Shown: positions 1-6,928 of the stretch, in pieces | Layout: the number at the start of each line of letters is the position of its first letter | Numbering within the stretch: position 1 is the stretch's first letter | Assembly (NCBI RefSeq): GCF_000331775.1 | Contig: NZ_CAPJ01000218.1 | Location: 1 to 11,023, forward strand | DNA: 11,023 bases | From: Xanthomonas translucens pv. translucens DSM 18974 | GTDB taxonomy: Bacteria > Pseudomonadota > Gammaproteobacteria > Xanthomonadales > Xanthomonadaceae | Direction of reading: 5' to 3' | Position numbers and translations under genes: made by a program | The notes under the pieces: generated by a model | Databases searched by the model: none | What the model saw: the letters and a program-made list of their open reading frames with translations, nothing else | What the model was told of the DNA's origin: nothing

Positions 1-814
1 TCAGCGCGCGCAGGCGCTGGCGCAGCGGCAGCGCCAGCAACGGCTGCGGGTCGAAGTCGGCCGCGGCGTGGCCGGCATGCTCGGCATGCGGCAGCGGCAG
101 TACCGCATGCCGCGAGATCACGTGCACCGGGCCGCGGTGCGCATTGGCGAGCAGGGTCAGCACGCTGTCCACCATGCTCAAGCCGGCACCGACGATGCAC
201 ACCGTGGACTCGCGCGGGATCGCGCGCAGCTGTGCGTAATTCCAGGCGTCTACGCGCACGTGCGCGGGCAGGCTGGCCGCGCCGCGCGCCGGCAGCGGAC
301 GCAGGCTGTTGCCCAACGCCAGCACCGTCGCCTGCGCGCGCAGCGTAGCGCCATCCTGCAGTTGCAGCGCCTGTCCATGCGCATCGCGATCCAGCGCCAG
401 CGCCCGCTGCTGCCGCCACTGCAGCTGCGCCGGGCTTGCGGCCTGCGCCTGCGCCAGCCGCGCGCGCAGGTAGTCGCCGTAGTGGCGGCGCTGCACATAG
501 GCCTGCGCCAGCGCAGCACGCGGCAGCACCGGATACAAGGCTTGCTGCTGCAGCCAGTCGAGGAAATCGTCGGGCAGCTCGGCGAAGGCGCTCATGCGCC
601 CAGCCGGTACGTTCAGCAGGTGCTCCGCGCACGGCGTCGCATAGGCCACGCCCTGCGCCAGCGCGGCCTGCGGTTCGATCAGCTGCAGCCGCAGGGCATG
701 CGTGGCCTGCCGCAGCAACTGCAACGCGACCAGCGTGCCGGCCGCGCCGCCGCCGACGATGGCGATATCGCAGTCGCCGTCGCCATCGGATGCGGTGGGC
801 AAGAGTTCGCTCAT
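1..814 (-). CDS. FAD-NAD(P)-binding protein, N-terminal 271 residues (C-terminus outside window)
   Basis: The visible part is a two-nucleotide-fold flavoprotein of the FAD-NAD(P)-binding type (Pfam NAD_binding_9 style, related to E. coli YdhS). The N-terminal dinucleotide-binding motif is GGGAAG at residues 21-26. The family segment HLLNVPAGRMSAF follows at 65-77, with DDFLDWL at 82-88 and RRHYGDYL at 109-116. A second nucleotide motif, VGAGLSMVD, lies at 208-216. Substrate and reaction are unknown; the family is usually annotated as an oxidoreductase or hydroxylase-like enzyme in the cytoplasm. The ATG at 814 is chosen because it sits just before the Rossmann strand. It lacks a Shine-Dalgarno sequence, but TACAAT lies seven bases upstream, so the mRNA may be almost leaderless. 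The gene stands alone on this side, 115 nt past the cardiolipin synthase stop. The family assignment is firm; the role is not. Confidence 0.85.
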   Translation of the reverse strand, partial: MSELLPTASDGDGDCDIAIVGGGAAGTLVALQLLRQATHALRLQLIEPQAALAQGVAYATPCAEHLLNVPAGRMSAFAELPDDFLDWLQQQALYPVLPRAALAQAYVQRRHYGDYLRARLAQAQAASPAQLQWRQQRALALDRDAHGQALQLQDGATLRAQATVLALGNSLRPLPARGAASLPAHVRVDAWNYAQLRAIPRESTVCIVGAGLSMVDSVLTLLANAHRGPVHVISRHAVLPLPHAEHAGHAAADFDPQPLLALPLRQRLRAL

Positions 815-865
815 AGCGGCGATTGTAAGGGATGCCCTCGCCGGCTCCGCCCGTGGCTAAGAACC

Positions 866-896
866 ATCGCGCATGTCGCGGTGAAGATCGCGCATG
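866..896. repeat. Pair of 10-bp direct repeats with 21-bp period upstream of the flavoprotein gene
   Basis: The decamer ATCGCGCATG occurs exactly at 866-875 and again at 887-896. Starts are 21 bp apart, about two helical turns. Both copies lie in the 115-nt gap between the cardiolipin synthase stop and the flavoprotein start, 52-82 nt upstream of the latter. Same-face spacing is what a dimeric or cooperative regulator would need, so an operator is possible. That function is inference; the repeat is directly visible, but in GC-rich DNA it could be chance. Confidence 0.4.
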
Positions 897-929
897 GCGG
901 CGACATCATGCTGTCATGTGCGTGCGCCT

Positions 930-2348
930 TCACATCAGCGCATCGGCCAGGCGGGCGATGCCTTCGCGGCTGCGCCGCCAGGTCGGTCGCTTGCGCCATT
1001 CCTGCAGCGACAGCGCGCGCGCATCGGCCAGGTAGTCGGCCTCCACCGCGCGCAGCCGCTGCACCACCTCCGTGCAGTAGCACAGCACGCCGATCTCCGC
1101 GTTCAGCGCGAAGGAACGGATGTCCAGATTGATCGAGCCGACCAGGGCGATGCCCTCGTCCACGCTCAGATGCTTGGCGTGCAGGAAGCACGGCCGGTAC
1201 AGCGCGATCTTGACCCCGCTGCGCAGCAGTTCGTCGTAGTAGGCCTCCTGCGCCCAGGCGGTGAGCCGTTGGTTGCTGCTCTCCGACAGGATCAGCTGCA
1301 CGTCCACCCCGGACAGCGCGGCGATGCGCAGCGCGCTGAGCGTGGCCTCGTCGGGCACGAAGTACGGCGTGACCATCACGATCCGCCGCCGCGCCAGGTG
1401 GATCAGCGCGTTGACCGCATCGCGCGCGTTCTCGAACGGATACGCCGGGCCGCTGGGCAGCAGTTGCGTGGCGGTATCGGCGCCGTGCACCGCGGTGCCG
1501 TCGGCCACGCGCAGGCGCTGCCCGGTCTCGATGAACCAATCGCTGGCGAACACCGCCTCCAGGTGCCCGACCACCGGCCCCTGCAGGCGCACCACCAGTT
1601 CGCGGTTGGGATGGCCGCGCACGAATTCGGCCGCGGCCAGGTTCTGCGAACCGGTGTAGCCGACGCGGTTGTCGATCACCGCGATCTTGCGGTGGTTGCG
1701 CAAGTCCATGCGCCCGCTGCGGCGCCAGCGCAGCCCGCCCGGCAGCAGCGCCTGCACCTCGACGCCTGCAGCGCGCAAACGCTTGCGGTAGCGGCGCAGG
1801 CCGCGCTTGCCGCCACGCGCATCGAGCAGCAGGCGGCAACGCACGCCGCGCGCGGCGGCACGCAGCAGCGCGGCCACGACCGCGTCGCCGACCGCATCGT
1901 CGAACATCAGGTAGTACAGCAGGTGCACGCGTTCGACCGCCGCGTCGATGTCGTCGATCAACGCCTGCAGCGAATCCGCATAGCGGTCGAGCAACTCCAC
2001 CGTATTGCCATGGGTCGGCATGAAATCGCCCTGGCGCTCGATCAGCGGCACCACTTCGGCGATCGTGGTGTCGGCGGACGGGGTCCAGCGCAGCGCGGTC
2101 ATCGGCACTTGCTGCTCGCGGATCACCTGCGAAGCCTGCGCCTGGCGCTGGATGCGCTCGCGCGACAGCCACGGATGGCCGAGCAGCAGGTACAGCGGCA
2201 GGCCCAGCACCGGCACGAAGCCCACCAGCAGCAGCCAGCTGCGCGCCGCGCCGGGCGTGGTGCGCGCGGGGATCCACAACAACGCCACCAGCCGGATCAG
2301 CCAGTCCAGCGCCAACAGCCAGGTGCCTTCCAACCAGAACGGCAGCAT
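930..2348 (-). CDS. cls: Cardiolipin synthase (phospholipase D superfamily, two HKD motifs)
   Basis: This is a 472-aa membrane-bound phospholipase-D-type cardiolipin synthase, which transfers a phosphatidyl group between two phosphatidylglycerol molecules at the inner membrane. Two hydrophobic segments open the protein, at about residues 5-28 and 38-57, as in ClsA. Two PLD catalytic motifs follow: H219-x-K221-x4-D226, followed by a GSQN-type loop, and H390-x-K392-x4-D397, followed by GSINLD. Length matches the family (about 470-500 aa). The reading frame stays open upstream of 2348, but that ATG is preferred because GAAGGG sits six bases before it and the first membrane segment begins there; the upstream codons are arginine- and alanine-rich without membrane character. 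An imperfect inverted repeat lies in its leader. It is the next gene after rpmG but is separated from it by an intrinsic terminator, so it is probably transcribed on its own. Confidence 0.93.
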   Translation of the reverse strand: MLPFWLEGTWLLALDWLIRLVALLWIPARTTPGAARSWLLLVGFVPVLGLPLYLLLGHPWLSRERIQRQAQASQVIREQQVPMTALRWTPSADTTIAEVVPLIERQGDFMPTHGNTVELLDRYADSLQALIDDIDAAVERVHLLYYLMFDDAVGDAVVAALLRAAARGVRCRLLLDARGGKRGLRRYRKRLRAAGVEVQALLPGGLRWRRSGRMDLRNHRKIAVIDNRVGYTGSQNLAAAEFVRGHPNRELVVRLQGPVVGHLEAVFASDWFIETGQRLRVADGTAVHGADTATQLLPSGPAYPFENARDAVNALIHLARRRIVMVTPYFVPDEATLSALRIAALSGVDVQLILSESSNQRLTAWAQEAYYDELLRSGVKIALYRPCFLHAKHLSVDEGIALVGSINLDIRSFALNAEIGVLCYCTEVVQRLRAVEADYLADARALSLQEWRKRPTWRRSREGIARLADALM

Positions 2349-2390
2349 CGCGACCCTTCGCAAGCCAAGTCGCCCGATTCTGCGGGCTGC

Positions 2391-2424
2391 GGCGGCAAAC
2401 GCAACCATTGCGTGCGTTGCCGCC
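2391..2424 (-). promoter_or_regulatory. Hairpin in the leader of the cardiolipin synthase gene
   Basis: Bases 2391-2403 and 2413-2424 form a 12-bp stem with one bulged base (a2399) and a 9-nt loop. It ends about 43 nt upstream of the cls start. A smaller alternative helix, CGCAA-TGG-TTGCG, is possible inside it (minus strand), so two mutually exclusive folds exist. No T-tract follows, so it is not a classic terminator. A weak promoter-like pair, TTGCGT and CAGAAT spaced by 16 nt, overlaps and follows the hairpin on the minus strand. A role as DNA or RNA regulatory element is inferred only. Confidence 0.4.
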
Positions 2425-2517
2425 GCTGGCCAGGCCGGCGCACGCGGGATCCAACTACGTCGCGACTGCAACAGCGACGGCGCAGACCGCCGGTTCGGAG
2501 TGTGCAGGCCCCAGACG

Positions 2518-2547
2518 CACGAAACCCGCCTTGCGGCGGGTTTCGTG
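2518..2547 (-). terminator. Intrinsic terminator of the rpmB-rpmG operon
   Basis: A perfect 13-bp stem (2518-2530 with 2535-2547) closes a 4-nt loop (ttgc). It lies 33-62 nt downstream of the rpmG stop. The stem contains the GGCGGG/TTTCG pattern usual for GC-rich proteobacterial terminators. The T-run is within the stem and there is no long trailing U-tract. Being symmetric it could act in either direction, but only the minus strand has an upstream gene here. Confidence 0.8.
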
Positions 2548-2579
2548 TCGACCGGAACAGCGATCCAGCGATCAGTCGA

Positions 2580-2744
2580 TCACTTGATCTTGCCTTCCTT
2601 GTACATCACGTGCTTACGCACGACCGGGTCGTACTTCATCATTTCCATCTTCCCCGGAGTGTTCTTCTTGTTCTTGTCCGTGGTGTAGAAGTGGCCGGTG
2701 GCGGCCGAGGAAATCATACGGATCTTGTCACGCTTGCCTGCCAT
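2580..2744 (-). CDS. rpmG: 50S ribosomal protein L33
   Basis: This is the 54-aa large-subunit protein L33, which sits near the ribosomal E site. The sequence is typical: a basic start ([10 protein letters not shown]), a central [19 protein letters not shown] segment at residues 17-35, and [18 protein letters not shown] at the end. It has no cysteine at all, so it is the zinc-free (C-minus) form rather than the CxxC form that is lost under zinc starvation. The ATG has a good Shine-Dalgarno, GAGGAG, about ten bases upstream. The gene follows rpmB after 13 nt, the standard rpmB-rpmG arrangement, and is followed by a strong terminator. Identity is certain from length, sequence and context. Confidence 0.97.
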   Translation of the reverse strand: MAGKRDKIRMISSAATGHFYTTDKNKKNTPGKMEMMKYDPVVRKHVMYKEGKIK

Positions 2745-2757
2745 GATTGTTTACTCC

Positions 2758-2994
2758 TCAGACCTTTTCGCCGCGCGCGCGCAGCTCTTTCAGAACGGCA
2801 TCGATCCCGTTCTTGTCGATGGTGCGCAACGCATGCGCGGAGACACGGAGCTTGATCCAGCGGTTCTCGCTGGCGACCCAGAAGCGGCGCTCGTGCAGGT
2901 TGGGCAGGAAGCGGCGACGGGTTCTGTTGTTGGCGTGGGAGACGTTGTTACCCGTCTGCACACGCTTGCCGGACACTTGGCATACGCGGGACAT
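2758..2994 (-). CDS. rpmB: 50S ribosomal protein L28
   Basis: This is the 78-aa large-subunit protein L28. Diagnostic stretches are [20 protein letters not shown] at 1-20, [19 protein letters not shown] at 21-39 and the conserved [19 protein letters not shown] at 45-63. The frame continues open upstream to 3132, but the ATG at 2994 is the true start: it has GAGGTG seven bases upstream, it matches the family N-terminus, and the upstream translation is unrelated. It is first in a two-gene operon with rpmG. The best promoter match lies about 220 nt upstream, leaving a leader of roughly 210 nt with several hairpins, which may serve in autoregulation (inference). Confidence 0.97.
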   Translation of the reverse strand: MSRVCQVSGKRVQTGNNVSHANNRTRRRFLPNLHERRFWVASENRWIKLRVSAHALRTIDKNGIDAVLKELRARGEKV

Positions 2995-3019
2995 TACGCA
3001 CCTCGATAAGTTAGGAAGT

Positions 3020-3198
3020 CCGGCCATGGATGGCCGGGCTCTTGCGGACGGATCCGCAATGGTTGTCGCCCATAGCCTGGGAGACGGCGGCCCCGGCAGC
3101 CTTGCGGGCCACCACGCGACGTGGGAAATCAAGCAGTTACGCTGGGAGAGGCCGGCCGGAGATCGCGTTTCCGGCCGCCGGCCCGACAGCAGCCGGGC
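3020..3198 (-). promoter_or_regulatory. Structured 5' leader of rpmB-rpmG
   Basis: The 345 nt between rpmB and the orphan gene contain no gene I can support; most of it appears to be the rpmB leader. Reading toward rpmB, the visible hairpins are: 3181-3185 with 3194-3198 (5 bp); 3150-3160 with 3170-3183 (11 bp, 3-nt bulge, 9-nt loop), which overlaps the previous one so only one can form; 3053-3059 with 3042-3048 (perfect 7 bp, 4-nt loop); and 3031-3037 with 3020-3026 (perfect 7 bp, 4-nt loop). The last two are only 4 nt apart and end 25 nt before the rpmB ATG, just upstream of the ribosome binding site. Many ribosomal-protein operons are autoregulated by such leaders, but I know of no described one that matches this, so the function is inferred. 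Confidence 0.45.
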
Positions 3199-3212
3199 AC
3201 AGCGAGCCGCGC

Positions 3213-3241
3213 ATTATGCATGCCTTTCCCTTGTGCCGCAA
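3213..3241 (-). promoter_or_regulatory. Predicted sigma-70-type promoter of rpmB-rpmG
   Basis: On the minus strand TTGCGG (3241-3236) and CATAAT (3218-3213) are separated by exactly 17 nt. The -10 matches consensus at five of six positions; the -35 only in its TTG. The bases after the -10 (GCGCGG) form a GC-rich discriminator, as expected for a growth-rate-regulated ribosomal promoter under stringent control. Predicted transcription start is near 3206. No better pair was seen in the gap. Confidence 0.5.
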
Positions 3242-3339
3242 GCATTTACCAGAGAGGCGTACGCAAGCGGCGGGCGGACCGCACATGCCGCGCTCATCAC
3301 GTCAAGCACGCCTCACACCGCCGCCCATACATGGCGTAG

Positions 3340-3822
3340 CTAATTTCCGCTCGGCGCTGCGTCGGTGCGCTCGCTTTCGCCGCTGAATTCGATGCGTTGC
3401 CCAAATACGTCGCGGAACAACCTCGTCTTTACCCCTTCGAAGAAGTCATTGGTCGCGGTGAATCCCGTTCCCTGTATTGGCAGCGCAGAGGGTTGGTACT
3501 GCTTCCTCCACCACCAGCGGTCGATCATATCCAGATGCCGCTGGGTGTCGGAAAACTGTTCTGGCAACGCCAATGCCATGAGCGAAAGAATCCTACGCCG
3601 CAAGCGCTGCCGTTCATGGCGTTTCTCCTCATTGTCATGGCGATAAGCAATATGCACGAAGGAGTCGATCGCCTCTATCAGCTCTTTCGATGTCTCCTGC
3701 CTCACCTTCTCCCGCTCAACCTGCAAGGAGGCTTGGATCTGCCTGCTCGCCACACCAGCGGCCACCCAACCACCGATCGCGGCGGCGGCTAGAGTGGCGA
3801 GGATGTTGGGCCAATCGATCAT
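3340..3822 (-). CDS. Hypothetical single-pass membrane protein with coiled coil
   Basis: I do not recognise this 160-aa protein. Residues about 5-27 form one membrane segment rich in alanine and glycine, with a short N-terminal tail. Residues about 28-78 are highly charged and helical, likely a coiled coil (QASLQVEREKVRQETSKELI, then an R/E-rich stretch). A tryptophan cluster, DRWWWRK, lies at 101-107. The C-terminal third looks soluble. A cytoplasmic stalk anchored in the inner membrane is the simplest picture. The ATG at 3822 is supported by AAAGGA eight bases upstream. GC content is roughly 53-56% in the lines I counted, far below the approximately 68-70% of its neighbours, which suggests recent acquisition. 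It lies between the rpmB leader and a decayed RND pump fragment, on the same strand. Real coding is likely because the protein-like sequence is not explained by GC-skewed shadow coding. Confidence 0.72.
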   Translation of the reverse strand: MIDWPNILATLAAAAIGGWVAAGVASRQIQASLQVEREKVRQETSKELIEAIDSFVHIAYRHDNEEKRHERQRLRRRILSLMALALPEQFSDTQRHLDMIDRWWWRKQYQPSALPIQGTGFTATNDFFEGVKTRLFRDVFGQRIEFSGESERTDAAPSGN

Positions 3823-3932
3823 GTGCGCCGTCCTTTATCGCTCGTTCGCAAACTGCAGTCGTCCTGCTCGGATCCAGCAAGACGCTGCCAGAAAGATAGC
3901 GAACCACCCAACGCGGCGACCGGACCGGAATC

Positions 3933-4354
<422 letters not shown>

Positions 4355-4355
4355 G

Positions 4356-6185
4356 TTATTCGGGCTTGGTTGCGGCGGGTTTGCGTGCGGCGGCCTGCTG
4401 CTTGCTCTCGGCGATGAAGGCGCGTACCTGCTGTTGCAAGACCGGCAGCGGCACCGAGCCCTGTTTCAGTACCGCGTCGTGGAAGGCCTTGATATCGAAG
4501 TCCGTGCCCAGTTCGCGTTCGGCCTCGGCGCGCAGCTTGACGATGGCGATCTCGCCGAGCTTGTAGCTCAGCGCCTGCCCCGGCCAGGAGATGTAGCGAT
4601 CGACCTCGGTGGTGACTTCGTGCTCGCTGAGCGCGGTGTGCTCGCGCAGGTAGGCCAGCGCCTGCTCGCGGCTCCAGCCCTTGTGATGCACGCCGGTGTC
4701 GATCACCAGCCGGCAGGCGCGCCACATTTCGTAACTGAGGCGGCCGAAATCCTCGTACGGGGTTTCGTAGATGCCCATCTCCTTGCCCAGCTTTTCTGTG
4801 TACAGCGCCCAGCCTTCGCCGTAGGCGGAGATGTAGTTCTCGCGACGGAACGCCGGCTGCGCGCCCTGCTCTTCGGCCAACGCGCCCTGCAACGAGTGGC
4901 CGGGCGAGGATTCGTGCAGGGTCAGCGCCGGCAGGTTGTACAGCGGGCGCGCCGGCAGGTTGTAGGTGTTGAGCCAGTAGGTGCCGACGCCGCCGCGGCC
5001 GGCGGTCCAGAACGGCGCGATCTCCGGCGGCACCGGCACGATGGTGAAGCGCCCGCGCGGCAGCGTACCGATGAACTTGCCGACTTCGCCATCCACGCGC
5101 TTGGCGATCCACGCCGCGCGGTCGAGCAGTTCCTGCGGCGTCTTGACGTAGAACTGCGGGTCGCTGCGCAGGAACTGCAGGAATGCCGGGAACGTCTGCT
5201 GACCGGCCGGCGGCTTGAAGCCGACCTGTTGGATGATCGCGTCCATCTCCTTCTGGATCCGCGCCACTTCCTGCAGGCCCAGTTGGTGGATCTGCTCCGG
5301 GCGCATTTCCAGCGTGGTGTATTCGCGGATCTGCTGCTGGTAGTAGGCCTTGCCGTCGGGCAGCGCCTCGGCGGCGAGCGTGGTGCGCGCCTGCGGCACG
5401 TATTCTTCGCGATAGAAGCGCAGCAGCTGCGCGTACGCCGGGATCACCTTGTCGCGGATCGCTGCCTGCGCCTGCTCGCGCAGCGCCTGCTGCTCGGCGG
5501 CCGGGATCTGCGCCGGCAGCTGCTTGAACGGCGCGTACAGCGCCGCGGCGGTGGGGTCCTTGAGTTCGGCGACGTTGGCGATCGAACCGTCGCGCCCTTC
5601 CAGCACCGCGCGCGGCACGCTGAAGCCGCGCTTGAGGCCGGCGCGCATGTTGTCGGTCTGCTGTGCGAAGTAGCGCGGCACATCGTCGAGCCGCGCGATG
5701 TAGGCGCGGTACTCGGCCGGGGTGCGCAGCGTGCGCCGTGCCATGAAGCCCAGGTCGGACCAGAACGCGCTGTCGGAGTTGAACGGCATCTCGTAGGCGC
5801 GCAGGCGCACCGCAGCGGCGAGGTTCTCGATCTGCGGACGGTACACCGCCAGGTTGACCTGGTTGTCGGCCGACAGCTGCGCCGGGTCGATCGCATCCAG
5901 CTGGCGCAGCACGTCGTCCCACAGCTTCAGCCGCGCCGCCTGCGCCGCCGCGCCGACGTCGGGCAGCTGCTGGTTGTCGCCGCTGCTGTCGCTGTCCTCG
6001 TCGGCCTGCCCGACCTGCGCCTGCCGCCACGTCCACTCCTTTTCGTAGATGGCCTGGAAGCGGGCATCGGCAGCGGAGGCGGTGGCCGCCGCCGGCGGGA
6101 CGGCCGGCGCAGCGGCCAGCGCCGGCGTGGCGAGTGCGAGCGCAAGCAACAGGGAAGCGGCCAGCGGGGTCTTGGCGATCGGCAT
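4356..6185 (-). CDS. Secreted DUF885-family putative zinc metallopeptidase
   Basis: This 609-aa protein belongs to the DUF885 family, thought to be gluzincin-like zinc metallopeptidases; its substrate is unknown. Residues 1-24 are a signal peptide (hydrophobic core LLLALALATPAL, cleavage likely after ALA), so it acts in the periplasm or outside. The metal motif is the family's extended form H424-E425-S-S-P-G-H430 instead of HExxH, and the GEGW motif with E457 provides the expected third ligand. A conserved DTGVHHKGW follows at 496-504. An acidic stretch (ADEDSDSSGD, 61-70) is unusual. Length fits the family. The frame extends upstream to 6449, but the ATG at 6185 is chosen because the signal peptide starts there; no Shine-Dalgarno is visible. 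It is divergent from the RAYT gene across 193 nt and is followed at once by a palindromic repeat. Confidence 0.92.
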   Translation of the reverse strand: MPIAKTPLAASLLLALALATPALAAAPAVPPAAATASAADARFQAIYEKEWTWRQAQVGQADEDSDSSGDNQQLPDVGAAAQAARLKLWDDVLRQLDAIDPAQLSADNQVNLAVYRPQIENLAAAVRLRAYEMPFNSDSAFWSDLGFMARRTLRTPAEYRAYIARLDDVPRYFAQQTDNMRAGLKRGFSVPRAVLEGRDGSIANVAELKDPTAAALYAPFKQLPAQIPAAEQQALREQAQAAIRDKVIPAYAQLLRFYREEYVPQARTTLAAEALPDGKAYYQQQIREYTTLEMRPEQIHQLGLQEVARIQKEMDAIIQQVGFKPPAGQQTFPAFLQFLRSDPQFYVKTPQELLDRAAWIAKRVDGEVGKFIGTLPRGRFTIVPVPPEIAPFWTAGRGGVGTYWLNTYNLPARPLYNLPALTLHESSPGHSLQGALAEEQGAQPAFRRENYISAYGEGWALYTEKLGKEMGIYETPYEDFGRLSYEMWRACRLVIDTGVHHKGWSREQALAYLREHTALSEHEVTTEVDRYISWPGQALSYKLGEIAIVKLRAEAERELGTDFDIKAFHDAVLKQGSVPLPVLQQQVRAFIAESKQQAAARKPAATKPE

Positions 6186-6378
6186 GGGCGACAATTGGTA
6201 ATGGGAACGAGAGCCCGATGATCGCATCCCGGGCGCGGCGTGGGGGTGGGCCGGACGTCCTGCTTCTACCCAACGCGCAATGCCAGGCATCCGTCCGTGC
6301 AACGCGTGGCATTTCCCGACACGGCGCACAGACTTCGGCCGATAGGCGCCGCTCACTGCTGCAGGCACGCTGCACGCC

Positions 6379-6882
6379 ATGCATCCGCTCGCCCATTTCC
6401 CAGGACATGCCGCATTGCGCAGCGGCCGCCACGATGAGGCCGGGCGCACCTATCTGTTGACGGTGGTGACCTTCCAACGCACAGCGCTGTTCTCGGACTG
6501 GCGTTGCGCACGTGCAGCGGCGGCCTGCCTTTCCGAGCCCGCCAGCTGGCCGCAGGTGCAACTGCTGTGCTGGGTATTGATGCCCGATCACTGGCACGGC
6601 CTGATCGAACTGGGTCCGCGCGCGACGCTGTCCGACGCGATGCAACACGCCAAGGGCCGATGCGCACATGCGGTGAATCGCGCACGCGGCCGCGGCGGCA
6701 GGGTGTGGTCGCCCGGCTTCCATGATCGCGCGCTGCGGCGCGAGGACGACATGCTGACCGCGGCACGCTATATCGTGGCCAATCCATTGCGCGCTGGCCT
6801 GGTCCGTCGCTTGGGCGATTATCCGTATTGGGATGCGATCTGGTTGCCTGCGCATGGGGAGAGCAAAAGCGGTCGCGGCTGA
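6379..6882 (+). CDS. REP-associated tyrosine transposase (RAYT, IS200/IS605 Y1-type)
   Basis: This is the only confident plus-strand gene, 167 aa. It carries the HUH nuclease signature of Y1 transposases: MPDHWHGLIEL with H71 and H73, preceded by the typical strand and QLLCWVLMPD. The catalytic tyrosine is Y131 in ARYIVANPLRAGLV, followed by the family's DYPYWDAIW end (147-155). Such proteins bind and nick REP palindromes as single-stranded DNA; most are single-copy, vertically kept genes rather than active insertion sequences. All catalytic residues appear intact. The ATG has only a weak, distant AGGCACG upstream. It is divergent from the DUF885 gene and convergent with the LABN gene, 46 nt away. 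A REP-type repeat lies about 2 kb to the left, and two copies of its tip 9-mer lie just past the stop. Confidence 0.92.
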   Translation: MHPLAHFPGHAALRSGRHDEAGRTYLLTVVTFQRTALFSDWRCARAAAACLSEPASWPQVQLLCWVLMPDHWHGLIELGPRATLSDAMQHAKGRCAHAVNRARGRGGRVWSPGFHDRALRREDDMLTAARYIVANPLRAGLVRRLGDYPYWDAIWLPAHGESKSGRG

Positions 6883-6928
6883 AGCTGCGACAAGATTCCC
6901 GCCGGAACTGGGAAACACTCCCGCCGGC

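Noticed and set aside
68..1132. Plus-strand frame across the flavoprotein gene and the cls end
   Set aside because: Antisense to a protein with two clear nucleotide-binding motifs; no supporting ribosome binding site or family.
2515..2548. CACGAAAC / GTTTCGTG dyad considered as a parS-like palindrome
   Set aside because: The half-sites face the wrong way, the centre is a 4-nt loop with a 13-bp GC-rich stem, and it sits just after rpmG; an intrinsic terminator explains it better.
894..2855. Very long plus-strand open frame (653 codons) across cls and rpmG
   Set aside because: It is antisense to the cardiolipin synthase and the rpmG/rpmB genes, is dominated by Gln/Arg/His/Ala typical of GC-rich shadow frames, and has no recognisable domain.
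3300..3305. TTGACG on the minus strand as the -35 of rpmB
   Set aside because: No -10-like hexamer lies 16-19 nt downstream; TTGCGG-17-CATAAT further on is a better pair.
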